A stretch of DNA of 64,000 nt, taken from positions 22,562,501 to 22,626,500 of the forward strand of contig CP141146.1 of NCBI GenBank assembly GCA_035235625.1. The letters run 5' to 3'. The notes beneath the pieces are model-generated. The model was not told the DNA's origin, made no database searches, and was given only the letters and a program-made list of their open reading frames with translations. The position numbers and the translations under genes were made by a program. Position 1 is the stretch's first letter. Each line of letters opens with the position of its first letter. Source of the DNA: Saururus chinensis. Taxonomy: Eukaryota > Streptophyta > Magnoliopsida > Piperales > Saururaceae. Shown one piece after another: positions 12,207 to 24,481 of this stretch.

Positions 12207-12939
12207 TGTAATGCCTGAGATTTTTCATCACATTTTCTCAAAATTCACGAAACGGTTTTGCAATATCACAGCTATAAATCGGGAAAAATGACAAATAAAA
12301 AACCTGTGAAAGCAGTTTTATAATTTAAAACATCACACATTAATTTTTCCCATACAAATTTTAACTCATTCGATCAAACATTGTATGACCAAACCAAACA
12401 TCCTCAGGTGCTACTCAAAAATAAATGTACGAATAAATTGCTATGATCATAGACTTTAAATACAAATCTCTCCTAGGCATTCCTGAGTGCAAGTCCTATA
12501 ACACTCCACAATCTAATCCAAATTACCAATCTAGAAAATATAAACAACTTAATTCCCATCTCACCTAATACATTAGATCGTGGCACAAAATAATACTCAT
12601 AGTAAGTCAAGCATATACCTGAGTCAAAGGAAATCAATCCACTTCATAAACAAGCATCCATCTCTAGGAGCTCTCCGCCACAACCTGCAAAAGCCTCCTA
12701 AACAACGGGGCTAAAAAAATAGGGTAATGAGTATTTTCATACTCAGTAGGAAAATACCCAGTAGGGGAGTTCTAAACAGTGAACTCAGTAAGTCCATATA
12801 TAGATGCGTTCATGCAACTCAAACATGAAGCATACAACATATAATAATTATGCTCATACGCATATAATCACGCATGTCATCATGCCAAAATCATACCATC
12901 AAACTAATCTTACACACACTCTTAATCAGAGTTTTACAA

Positions 12940-13172
12940 ACTTACTCGTACCATTGTACGCTTACTCATACAACTTACACATACTTGTACGACCTTACTT
13001 GTACAATCATATACTTACTCGTACAGTCTTACACTTACAGTCCTACTCAGAATCATACTCTTACAGTCGTGCTCATACTCATACTCTTACAGTCATGCTC
13101 ATACTCATACTCTTACAGTCGTACCCATACTCTTACAGTCATACTCATACTCATATAGTTGTACTCATACTA
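12940..13172 (+). repeat. CTCATA-rich tandem repeat array
   Basis: Words such as CATACTCTTACAGTCGTGCT and CTCATACTCATA recur with a loose period near 24 bp, and similar words occupy 5690-5820 in the related fragment. The repeats keep frames open by composition only. Confidence 0.7.
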
Positions 13173-13465
13173 TTGACCACTGAAGCTTATTACAACTAAT
13201 AAGCTCCAGCGTCGAAATGGAAAAGAATACCACTGGGCATCACCTTAACCTTCGGGGAGTAACTAGACACCATGGACTTTTTCGAAGGCAAGGCACACCA
13301 ATGCTCATGGGGCACAGGATCAAACAGGTAAGAGTAGGTCCATGATACTACTTACCTGAGAGCGCAAACATAAACACCCACACATAAGGGGTCATAAAAT
13401 TGCCCACCATAATGGATCTTATAGTGCCATAGAATTGACCACTATTATGGGTCTTATAGTGTCAG

Positions 13466-13572
13466 TGCCACTCTTGGGCAGAAATCATACAATGCCACTC
13501 TTGGGCAAAAATCATACAATTCCACTCTTGGGCAAAAATCATACAATGCCACTCTTGGGCAGAATCATACAA
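13466..13572 (+). repeat. 27-bp tandem repeat, four copies
   Basis: TGCCACTCTTGGGCAAAAAT plus CATACAA repeats at 13466, 13493, 13520 and 13547 with one or two changes per copy and no spacers. It is a minisatellite inside the LTR. Confidence 0.85.
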
Positions 13573-13690
13573 CGCTCTTAATAGAGCATCAAACGTCTGG
13601 GCTTAATTCAGCACACAGACTAAATTGAAAATATACATCGCTCTTAATAGAGCATCAAATGTTTGGGTCTTAAAACAACACATAGACAAC
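13573..13690 (+). repeat. 66-bp duplication, two copies
   Basis: Units starting CGCTCTTAATAGAGCATCAA lie at 13573 and 13639. Each start contains the small inverted repeat GCTCTTAATAGAGC. They follow directly on the 27-bp array. Confidence 0.75.
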
Positions 13691-14460
13691 ATCCCATAGG
13701 ATAAACACCATGGCAAGACATGAGAAATGCTCAGCCGACTTATTATCAGCAAGCTCAAACACAGAACTTAATCCATCAAACCCTCATGTCTCAAACTCAC
13801 AACACTATCATTAGCTTTCTTATAATTCAAGTTTGAATTAAGTAAGTTATGCAGTTTAATTATGCCACAAAAACTCTCAAGCATATAGTGCTCCACTAAT
13901 CAAATTGAAGTTGAGCCCGATTCGAAACCCTAATACGTTAGGGCAGTAGACTTCCTTAACCCATCCATCTCATAACATAACTCACCGTACCACAAATCCT
14001 TACGGTCTTACATACTCCGCCATCCACCTTATGGCCAAAACATCTTACACAAACGCCATCAAATTAAGCTTCTTAGAGCCAATCCCAGTTATCACCCTCT
14101 TAATTATACCTCACTTATTATGCTTACTTTTCACTTAATAATTTGTACGTTATGCTTGTACAATTATGCACACTCTTATTGTCTGACAATCCCCCAACAT
14201 ACGCTCTCATCCAAACCAAACAAAACGCTCCAATCCTCCCCCATCAAACGTACATCCTCTGTCATCCGTTATACGCTTAAACATCCACAACAAATCCAGA
14301 CGAAACCCTCAGTCACCTCTTACTATTCATCGCCCATATTTATGCCCCCATACGCATACACATATACATCAAATAGGCATATATCCATCATACATACGTA
14401 TGTCTATGACACATACATATAACATACACATACTTTCACACATAACTTACCATCATACTC

Positions 14461-14830
14461 GCTAGCCATCGCTAGCACATACATACACATCCATACACGT
14501 AGCTTACAAACATACACGCTAGCCATCACTAAGCACATATAGATCCCACATACGTGGCTTACAAAAATACACGCTAGCCATCACTAGCACATACATATTC
14601 CACATACATAGCTTACAAACATACACGGTAGCCATCACTAGCACATACATACACATCCATACACATAGCTTACCAACATACTCACTAGCCATCACTAGCA
14701 CATACATACACATCCATACACGTAGAAACATACTCACTAGCCATCACTAGCACATACACTATCCACAAACATAGCTTACTAACATACACGCTATCCATCA
14801 CTAGAACACACAATCCACATACATCATACA
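14461..14830 (+). repeat. ~57-bp minisatellite, about seven copies
   Basis: GCTAGCCATCACTAGCACA followed by TACATACACATCC and TAGCTTACAAACATACAC recurs about every 54-60 bp. TAGCCATC itself contains part of a CTAG palindrome. Copies vary by substitutions and small deletions. The frames opened by the repeat are artefacts. Confidence 0.8.
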
Positions 14831-16726
14831 TACTTACAACTCACATGCATGTCATATGCATTTTAACATGGCATAATTCATCCTCTTACATCATGCAAAT
14901 GGATCATGATTTAACATCCAAAGCATTGAATCATACAATCCTAGCATGCTACTACTCATTCAAAGCATGCTATTATGAAATTACAAGTTCAAAGCTCCCC
15001 TACCTTGTAATTGTGACGTTTGATGGCGAGCACACAACGGTGGCGGCCAAAATCTTTGCCAAGTTGAGAGAGCTGCTATCTCGAGGGTTTAGGAAACGCC
15101 GGAAGCACTCACAACCAAATGGGGTGACACAGATCAATGCGGCAAAATCCATAATCCACGGCAGCACACTAGGACGGCCGGGAGAAAGGTCGTGCCAACG
15201 AGTGGTAGGTGCAATCAGAACTCGATGTGTACTCACTGAAGGTCGGCCGGTGGCTAAGAAATACTCAGTCGGTCGCAATATGTCAAAATTGGCCATGGAC
15301 GACACCCAACGGCGGCAATTTTGCATCATCAAAGGCCCACCATAATGGCGGAGGGAATGGGGTGACACTTGCAGACAGAGGAGAGGTGGTGGATGACTCT
15401 GGTGTCACCTCCATTCGGTGGTAGAGCCATCTGATGGTCATGCGGCACAAATATGGCACCTAAACCCTAAATCGCACACGTGGCTACTTGCACATGCGGC
15501 CAAAGGGGAGGGGAAGAGGGTTGGAAGGTGTTGGCCCAAGGCTCAAAAGGGGCGGCAGGGCCATGCCCAAGGGTGGTGACCAACAAAGACGGCCTTTGCC
15601 GTTGCCGTGCCGAGGTAGGCCAACTAGAGGCCAATCGGCATTCGGCGAGGGTAAGAAGGTAAAAGGGCAACACGTGGTGCTCTCTATAGCGTAGTCAGAC
15701 ACATAATTGGCAGAGGGGGAGTCTGGCTCATGTAGGACAAAGAGAGGCAGCATTGTGCTAGGGCGGTGACCCAACCATCTCAGGCTAAAACTGGCCAGAC
15801 AGAGGTGGTCTAAAGGTCGTCTGACATCCAACGGTGTTACGGTGGCCCAAAACAACAAAACGGGCTGAAAACATAAAGGGGCCGGGTAACACAAGGAGGA
15901 GCAAAGGGTTACTAGCAATCTAGCTGGATCCGTCGTGACCCTATCGGTTGGTCGGAGCTGGGTCCAGCGGAGGGTGAAGGCTCCCAGTGGCGACAACCCT
16001 CCAGTGGCCCAACACAGTGAAAACACCAATCAAAGGGGAGGGGCAGAACCTCATCAGAGGAGAGATAAAGGGAACGGAGGCTGAACCGGTTCAGGTGGGG
16101 CCGTCCCTAGGCCATTGCCAGGCCGGGGTGGAGCCCATGGCGTCTGGGTAGCCCTCACCAGCCAACGACAACGGCGACAACTCACCGAAGAATCCAAACA
16201 CAGTAAGGGGCAAAACGAATTGGGCGGAGGAGAGGAGGGTAGAGGAGATGGAACTGGGCTGGGTGGGGTGGTCCACAGCCTTCACCAGACCAAGGAGGTT
16301 CGGACTAAGTCCGGTCGGGCCGTTCAATGGCGGCCGAAGGCAACCAGCCAGCTCGACCGAAGGGGGCGGAAAAATAGGGGCTGAGGGGGGGAAAACGGAG
16401 TGGGGTGGCGGAGGAGAGGCCCAAGAGGTCGGGAGGGAAGGCGTCTCGCTGTCGCTAGGCTGGGGCGAAGCTCATGGCGGCTGGCTAGCCCTTGCCAGCC
16501 CACGGCGGCGGCTAGAACTAAAAACACAGATCGAGAGGGAGCTAACCGGGGGAAATACGGCGGAGGGCAGAGTGGCCGTGGGGGCCAGGGTGGTGGCCCC
16601 TTGCCGTTGCACCACTAAGACGGAGTCAGTGGTGGTGGTGGCCTTGTGGCCCACCGGCGGCCAGCGGTTGCTGGAGAGCAGACAGCAAAAAGGGGGGGGG
16701 GGTTCTCTGTTTCGCTGGTGTCTTCC

Positions 16727-16752
16727 AGATCGGGCTCGACCGAGCCCGATCT
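16727..16752. repeat. Perfect 12-bp-arm inverted repeat
   Basis: AGATCGGGCTCG, a 2-bp loop, then CGAGCCCGATCT, followed by a T-rich run (16757-16769). The hairpin lies near the right end of the long LTR. In a plant LTR this could be an RNA structure near the polyadenylation site, but nothing here proves that. Confidence 0.7.
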
Positions 16753-16979
16753 ATTTCTCTTTTTTTTTTTACTTCTTCCTTATCATCTGCTCTCTCATTC
16801 TCTCACTTTTTTCATGTTGTAAGCGCACGTTAAGGCCCATGGCCTACGATTGAACCCACACCCGACTCTACGGGCACAAATACGCCGAAGCGTCACATTT
16901 TCCTACCGAAAATGATTAGAAAAATAGCAGAAAAATTACAGGAAATCGTAGAAAAATCAGGGACATTATAGACAATGGA

Positions 16980-19668
16980 AGCCAGCGATGGCACTGCTAG
17001 TGGCTAGTACAGAAGAGATGATCCATAGCTCGGGTCCTCAGGTCCAAATTTGGGTCGGGTCACTTGACCCGTTCAAATCCAAATTGGTTCAAAAAATAAT
17101 GAAGATGGGGGTCAACCAAGTCCGGTTCAAGAGGTTTTAAAGGCCAAAAAAATTAGAAAAATTAAAAATGGACCTTTAGAGGTGTTTGGGTATCTTGACT
17201 AAGTTTCAAATGGGAAAAAAAATCCTAAAGACTATGAAATAACCATTTTACCCTTGTAGCTAAGTCGTGGTTCACTTACCCGACTTAGGGGCTCTCGTTC
17301 AGGGGCATATGAGTGGAGTTAAAAATTGAGAAAAATCTCAATGAGAGTTCAATGTGTACCCTACATATAGACCAAAACATATAGTGAGAAAAAATATCAA
17401 TAAATGGATAAGTGACTATTTTACCCCTAGGGTTCAGGGTAAACTGTCAGGGTTGGTTCAAGGGGTTCACGACCCCGTCAAACGCCAAGAAAATTGCCCT
17501 GGGTCCATGACTTCAAGTAGTACCCTTGAGCACAATTTTGGACCCATTAGATGTTGAGAAGGATTTAAATAAAATAACTAAAATACCCTTTGAGCGGACC
17601 ACCTACATTCATGTGAATGGAAACATGAGTTGATTTGAGAGTGGAGTCTAGGGAGAGGTGAATGACTTGGAATTACTGGAAGGACGATGAGATGACCAGA
17701 ATGGCCCAAGGGAGGGTTCCATTCCCCGGGTGGTAAAATTATCCCAATGCCCTTAGATGCAGTCTATCATGTTTTCACTAAAACGAATACCCTAGCCGAA
17801 GGAGAGTCAGGGCACCCTATGTATAATAATGACTTCAAATGGAAAGGGTGTGATCAGTAGGTGACACGAAGACCTATAAAGGTCATAGTGTCACATGAAA
17901 CAATAGGAAGAACCCTCATTCTCAGGGTTAAGGCAACGTATTATACGCATCTGCAACGCAGCGCATCAATCTACTAGTATTTACATAACTCGCGTGAAGC
18001 GTTGAAGTTATTTACATTCTCGGGCTTGAATTTGTTGAGTCGTAGTCCTACAAGGGAGTCCAATGGGCCTCCATTTATTATTAATAGACTTGTGTGACTT
18101 AATGTTATTTATTTTGCTTACTCTCATACATGCTTTTATTATTGATGTGTTAATGTATAATGGTAACTTGAAATTAATGAAGATTAATCAAGAGATATTG
18201 GTTGCCTTTGGATTGAGGGGAGAACACCTAATCAAGATAAATACTAAAATACCGTAAATGGGGTTTGGGACCATTTCATGGAGTGAATAGGGCCCTGACA
18301 TAAAAATTTACATTGGTTAATAAACTAAGAGTAGTTATGGGAGTTTATAGAGACTGATAGGGTTTGGGGTGTTCTCTGGATATAGCTCATTGGATGAGTT
18401 ATTTATTGGGCTGATTCACAATTTGAAGAGGATAAAAATAATCGAGTTTAAGTTTTGGATGTTTGGGGGAGTCAATGGTCATAAAGACCTTAGGCTTCTA
18501 TGGGTTACATTGTTTTTGCCTTTGAAGACATTTCTCCTTGAGTTGGGAGGGTAGAGATTGTGATACTTGCACACTTTCTTCTTTGCCATGACGTTTGGAT
18601 ATTGGTTAGCAAGGTCTTTATTGCGGGTCTTCCACAGGCCTTCACAGGACCATACAGTGCGTACGAAAAGCGGAGTTACATGAATATCATAAAAGGCTTA
18701 TGTTTCTCGCCAATCTGTGTCCATGAGCACAGTTGGGATCTACTTCTCCATATTCGTGGTAGGCTATATAGAGCCCTAAGGATTTAGGTCAAGCTGTTGT
18801 TAAGCAGTCTACTCCAATGTTGGAACTAGGCATTTGGGGATTTCTTTGAGAGTCAAGTTATCTTTGAGTGAACACATATTTATATTATGTTAAACCTAGA
18901 TTTGGGTTAGAACAATGAAGGGTGGTTAGTATCATGTGCTATTCTAGTTGACATATAATGCATGTTTGTCAAAGGGATTAGACAGGAGTATTAATTATTG
19001 AACAAGGGTTGTGAGATAATTAATAACATTAATTACTTTTGATTGTTAATTAGCACAAGTGGCACAATTAAAGGACTTGCATAAAATGTAGGTTGATTGA
19101 AAATACTTAAGCATTGCATAATTGATGCTATGCTTCTTGAGACATTGTAGTTTCTAGGTAGAACAACATCTGAATCCGATCTTGTTGGAGTAACATTTGA
19201 GATGTTGTCTAATGAGTACGTATGCAACTAACATTGGGTGATATTGGCCCGATCTGAAAAACATTAACAAAACCTTTTGTTCTTTTGGAAACTCTTCTCC
19301 TGAGGGTGGAGAGGTTTTGTCATTGTTGTTTGGTTGGTTACATGTTCTTTAAGCAAGGACCAGTGAGAGCAAGACTAACGAGCATGGAAGGTAGTCCATC
19401 ATTACTATAATTGTTGTAAGTAACTGTATCTTTGGCATGAGAGTTAACTTATTTATTTTTAGATTGCTTACAAACTTGTAGTAGGATGTTCTTTATGGAT
19501 CTTTGAGACTGTAATAATATCATATGATTTGATATTCGTATTTGTGAGCCCCAATTATCATGACCTAGATATTTAATTGAATGGTCTGTTTTGTACTTAT
19601 GAAAAAAAGATACTCGGGACTTACTATTCATGCATTTTACAAAGGCTTTTAAAATTTTGGGTCATAAT
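16980..19668 (+). mobile_element. LTR fragment, 3' part of the 51212 family
   Basis: The segment runs colinear with 52380-54877. Shared landmarks are the TTACCC phrase with GTTCAGGGGC, GGTTCACGACCCCGT, TAGTACCCTTGA, a GTGACACGAAGACCT phrase, GCGGGTCT, CGTACGAAAAGCGGAGTTAC and AACATTGGGTGATATTGGCC. The end is decayed (GGGTCATAATAA against GGGTCGTGACA). The 5' part is missing. It is an older, truncated copy with no coding capacity. Confidence 0.7.
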
Positions 19669-20000
19669 AACTGCATAGTCTCATTAATTAAATCACAAAA
19701 ATTATTCTTTGTACTTATTTTCATATGATATTTATTTATATGTTAACTAAGCCAATGATGTATGTCTCTGTAAATTTTCACGTTGATTATAGTTTATTAG
19801 CTATTTTTTTTAAAATGTACAAGTTACATGTTGTCATTATGAGTATATGTGTAATTTTAAGTGGGATTTTGATGATTTCTTCATATTTACTCCATAATTA
19901 CAATAGATTATAACCATGGTGAATTAGGAATACTTTCACATGTCACATTAATTATATTTGAACTATGTTCCATACGTTTTAGCTCAAATATGAACACAAC
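19669..20000. other. AT-rich spacer, nothing recognised
   Basis: About 330 bp lie between the decayed LTR fragment and the Athila-type element. The sequence does not resemble the LTR at 27272-29094, where a 3' LTR would be expected. It ends ACACAAC. Confidence 0.4.
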
Positions 20001-20013
20001 TACCCCCAAACCT
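20001..20013 (-). promoter_or_regulatory. Candidate polypurine tract
   Basis: On the minus strand it reads GGTTTGGGGGTA, at the place where the 3' LTR should begin. The LTR itself is not visible on its left. Confidence 0.45.
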
Positions 20014-21714
20014 ATATTTTGCTAGTCCTCGAGCAAAACTAAAACAAAAACAACATAAAACAAAACTAACTACTCCACTTCCACAGGAAATCTCGATTGC
20101 ATTTAGCATATGCAACAAGCCTTTAAACCCTTAATTTACACTAGTGGACAAGTTATAGTCTCATGAGGGTTTGTAGTGAATATACCCACAAAATTCAAAA
20201 CCAAAAAGTTAAAAGAAAATTAAAATTAAAACAACAGAAAATTTACAGATCAACTCCTCCTAAACATGTGACTTAATTTAATAAAATCAATCATATGTAA
20301 ATGTAATGCATAATACAACTTTTCTTCTAAAACAATAATTCATTCTGACAACTTCATATTAGTGGCAAGTACTCATACATTAATAATAGTTTTAAAACAT
20401 AGACATTGCCAAGTAATTATACAATCCCAATTTCATAAATCGAACAACTCAATGTGTCTCATGTCCACTCAACAATTTCGATTTAACACTCAAAAATAGG
20501 TATTGGCATTCATTCATCTTCAAGAGATCATAATAGAGAATCATACAAAACCTTCCTTGAAAAGTAAAATAACCTAGATCACCTAACAACCCATTCAGGA
20601 TATAACTGCATAATGTCCTACTAGAATTTTATGCTTATCTCATATGACATGTGTAAGGCTTAACCTTCTTAAGCTTTCTATAAGATCCATGTAACAAGTG
20701 TTAGGCCAGTAACTCCCAATCTAGTTGGCTCAAGACACTAGGTGTTAAAGCACCCTTTAGGCTTAATAACTTGAACCAAATAGGCTTCAAGGCTATGCAT
20801 ATCATAAATTAGTCAACTCTACCTTTTAACTTAAATACCCTATGCTTAGTGAGATACGCTAAGTCCCGGTTTACTCAATAGAGAGACTTTAATTAATTTT
20901 TTCTTTACAAATTTTTTTTTATTCTTCTTTTTTTTACTCAATTTTTTTTTCTGAGCACATTATACAATCAACCTTAATTGTGATGACAGAAAGTCCTAGA
21001 TTGTTCTACAAAACAAGAATAGTCAAGCCCAAAACCCTATTATGATAACTTGAATACTACTAGATCATGCCAAAGTTTTACTCTCATAAGAAAATAATTA
21101 CTTAGATTCAATGATATCCACCAAGATGCAAGACCATAATTAAGGGCTCAAATTCTCACTTAGACAAATGTCTTTCCAATTTTTCAAAATAAGAGCACAA
21201 TAAACCAATATGATGTAATCGGAACTCAAAATCATTAAATCTGTCAAGTCATATAAACATGTTCTAAATAGTCTGATATCATTAAATAAAGTCACATATC
21301 TAAAAGAAGCATCAATGTAAATAAAATCTATTACTTTTTTTTCATTTTTTTTTAAAAAAACTAAAACTAAAACACATACTCTAAAATAAAATTAAAAATA
21401 TCTTTCTACACCCCCAAACCTAAACTAAACATTGTCCTCAATGTATAAAAGAAAATAAATACAATGCGTACGAAAAGAAAAGAGGAAAAAGAAGAAATAG
21501 TACCTCTGTTGACGTGCTCATGGCATAACTATCAAAAGAAAAATGGTCAATAAGCACAATCATAATCACGTAAGGGTAAATCAATAATGAATCATATAAG
21601 CATACCCTAATAATGATTAGAGCAATCAACAAAGATAAACAAACTAAAAACTAACTGAATAAAATGAAAACACTAACTACTAAAGAAAATAAAATAACTA
21701 TCAAACCCTAAAAT
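20001..21714 (-). other. Non-coding 3' region of the Athila-type element
   Basis: The stretch is AT-rich with many poly-T/A runs and no frame resembling an env-like protein. CCCCCAAACCTAAACTAAAC near 21411 and the similar CCCCCAAACCTATATTTTGC at 20003 are purine-tract-like on the minus strand. Athila elements usually carry a long region here, sometimes with an env-like ORF, which is absent. Confidence 0.55.
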
Positions 21715-23068
21715 TGGGTTGCCTCCCAAGAGTGCTAAGTTTACAGTCTTCAGCCAGACGCACATGAAACTCAGTCCTGATAAACAGGATCTTCCAGAAG
21801 TAATTCATCAACTTCTGGACTCCACAACTCAACAAATGGTTTGAGACACTGACCATTAACCTTAAACACATCACCATTCCTAGGATTTTCAATCTCAACA
21901 ACTCCATGAGAATACACTCTACGAACTATGAAAGGACTAGTCCATCAAGATATTAATTTTCCTGGAAATAAATGCAAATGAGAATTATAATGAAGGACCT
22001 TCTGACTAGGTGCAAAAGATTTCCTCAAAATGTTCAGATCATGAACCTTTTTCATCTGGTCCTTATAAGTTTTAGCACAATCATAAGCATCATTTCGAAT
22101 TTCCTCCAATTCATTAATCTACAACTTTCTATGAACACCTGCCTTGTTAAGATCAAAATTCAATTGCTGTATAGCCCAATATGCTCTATGTTCTAACTCA
22201 ACAGGAAGATAACAAGCCTTGCCAAGAACAATTCTATAGGGAGACATTCCAATGGGAGTTTTAAATGCAGTACGGTATGCCCACAATGCATCAGTAAGTC
22301 ATAGTGACCAATCCTTCCTATTGGGGTTTACCGTTTTTTCCAAAATGTGTTTAATCTCCCTATTAGAAATCTCAACTTGACCACTAGTCTGGGGGTGGTA
22401 AGGTGTAGAAATTTTTGGGGTATACCATATTTCTTCATTAACTGCTCAAAAACCCTATTACAAAAATGCTTCCCCCCATCACTAATAATGACACGTGGAG
22501 TACCAAAGCGTGCAAAAACATTTTCTCTCTAAAAGTGAACCACAACCTTGTGATCATTGGTTTTGCAAGCAATTGCCTCTACCCACTTAGACACATAATC
22601 AACCCCAACAACTATGTATAGATTACCAAAAGAATTAGGAAAAGGACCCATAAAATCAATGCCCCAAACATCAAATATCTCAACTATCAAAATCGGGTTT
22701 AGTGGCATCATATTTCTACGTGATATATTCCCTAACTTTTGACATCTTGCACAAGCTGAGCAATAAGTGTGAGAATCTCTAAAAATGGTGGGCCAATAAA
22801 ATCCACATTGCAAAATCTTTGCAACAGTTTTTCTAGAACTAAAATGATCACCACAAGCATGATCATGACAAAAGGAGATGATATTTTGTTGATCATTTTT
22901 AGGAACACACCTCCGAATTATCTGATCGGGACAATATTTGAACAAGTAAGGGTCATCCAAAAAGAAGTACTTAACATCAACTAAAAATTTACATCTATCT
23001 TGTTTAGTCCAATGAGAAGGAATTTGCTCAGTAACAAGATAATTCACAATATGAGCATACCAATGCAA
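21715..23068 (-). pseudogene. Integrase, frameshifted
   Basis: The integrase inserts the cDNA copy. The zinc-binding H-H-C-C module is visible ([15 protein letters not shown] ... [11 protein letters not shown]), then the first catalytic Asp in [11 protein letters not shown], the second in PRVIISDGG and the Glu in [13 protein letters not shown] stop closes the first frame at 22529, and a frameshift near 22400 separates D2 from E. Downstream pieces such as [20 protein letters not shown] and PRNGDVFKVNGQCLKPFVE mark the C-terminal region to about 21775. All three catalytic residues can be read, but no single open frame joins them. Confidence 0.85.
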
Positions 23069-24481
23069 TTAGGAGATATGAAGTAAATGCTCATCAGGAA
23101 AAGACTCAGTAATAGGTACAAAATCATCAGTAAAATCAACTGTCAATCTAGATAAGTGGTCTGCCACAACATTTTTGGAACCCTTCTTATCCCGAATTTC
23201 AAGATCAAATTCTTGTAGCAACAATATCCATCGGATAAGACAAGGTTTAACATCCTTTTTAGATAAAAGGTACTTCAATGCAGCATGATCCGAATAGACA
23301 AAGACCTTAGATCCTAATAAATAAGACCTAAACTTATCTAGTGCAAAAACAAAAGCTAACAACTCTTTTTCAGTGGTGGAGTAGTTGAGTTGAGCATCAT
23401 TTAGAGTTTTACTAGCATAGTAGATCACATGAGGAAGTTTATCAATGCGCTGCCCTAAAACAGCGCCAATGGCATAATCGGAGGCATCACACATAATTTC
23501 AAAGGGCATACTCCAATCTGGTGGTATAATAATAGGTGCAAAGGTCAATTCAGTTTTCAACATTTCAAAAGCATGAAGACACTCATCACCAAAAATAAAA
23601 GGAAAATCCTTGGCAAGTAAATTGCACAAAGGTCTAGAAATTTTACTAAAGTTTTTGATGAATCTCCTATAAAAGTCTACATGACCCAAAAATGATCTAA
23701 TTTCTTTTACAATTCGTGGAGGTGGAAGATGAGAAATTAAATCAATTTTAGCTTTATCAACCTCAATGCCCTTATGTGATATGACATGCCCAAGAACAAT
23801 CCCCTTCTGTACCATAAAATGACATTTCTCCCAGTTAAGTACAAGATTCTTCTCTTTACACCGCACTAGCACTAGGGAGAGGTGGTGCAAACACTTATCA
23901 AATGTAGAGCCAAAGATGGAAAAATCATCCATAAACACCTCTAGGCAACGTTCTACCTTGTTTGAGAAAATACTAATCATGCACCGCTAGAAAGTGGCAT
24001 GTGCATTACATAACCCAAAGGGCATGCAACGGTAGGCAAACATCCCAAAAGGACAAGTGAAGGTAGTCTTCTCTTGATCCTTAGGTGCTATAGGAATATG
24101 ATTATAACCGGAATACCCATCAAGAAAGCAATAATAAGCATGACAGGCTAACCTCTCTAACATCTGATCTATGAAAGGAAGAGGAAAATGATCTTTCCTT
24201 GTCATAACATTCAACCTCCTGTAGTCAATACAAACACGCCAACCCGTTTGAAGACGGGTTGGGACTAACTCATTAGAATCATTCTTGACTACTGTTATAC
24301 CAGACTTCTTTGGCACAACCTGAACAGGACTCACCCATCTACTATCAGAAATTGGGTAAATGACACCCACATCCAAAAGCTTCAAAACTTCTGCTCTAAC
24401 CACATCTTGCATGACAGGGTTTAAGCACCTTTGAGATTCACATGAAGGTTTAACATTTTCATCTAAGTGAATTCTATGCAT
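23069..24481 (-). pseudogene. Reverse transcriptase and RNase H, interrupted by a stop
   Basis: The RT part opens at 24481 (RRLNVMTRKDHFPLPFIDQM, FLDGYSGYNHIPIAPKDQEK, FGMFAYRCMPFGLCNA) and is stopped at 23987-23989, where the pattern expects Q. It continues in frame two codons later with VEVFMDDF-like [11 protein letters not shown], the F-x-DD catalytic core. The thumb ([20 protein letters not shown]) and RNase H ([50 protein letters not shown]) follow. The domain order and wording are those of Ty3/gypsy. Key acidic residues are still present, so the damage here is one nonsense change, plus a stop before the integrase. Confidence 0.9.

Larger units (their letters stand above)
12207..16897 (+). 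mobile_element. Long (4.7 kb) minisatellite-rich LTR-like element
   Basis: The left end TGTAATGCCTGAG and right end GAAGCGTCACA have the TG/CA form of plant gypsy LTRs, and the left 1 kb matches the fragment at 4958. Inside, in order: a GAGTATTTTCATACTCAGTAGG hairpin module near 12731, CTCATA-rich repeats, a 27-bp array, a 66-bp duplication, a ~57-bp array and a GC-rich region at 15000-16850. No retroelement protein is encoded. The flanks GTTAA and TTTTC do not match, so a single clean insertion is not proven. It may be a solo LTR that has lost its duplication, or two units joined by recombination. Confidence 0.5.

Noticed and set aside
12804..13199. Plus-strand frame of 131 codons rich in Tyr, Leu, Thr and Ser
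   Set aside because: It translates the CTCATA-type tandem repeats.
13466..13572. Four regularly spaced repeats considered as a CRISPR array
   Set aside because: The 27-bp units abut without spacers, there is no cas gene and the DNA is from a plant. It is a minisatellite.
14519..14737. Minus-strand frame with repeated MCMYVLVMAS-type blocks
   Set aside because: It is only the translation of the ~57-bp minisatellite.
15484..16029. Minus-strand frame of 181 codons in a GC-rich stretch, and plus-strand frames at 14845-15345 and 16248-16853
   Set aside because: The residue order matches no family, several frames are open at the same time and the stretch lies inside an LTR-like element.
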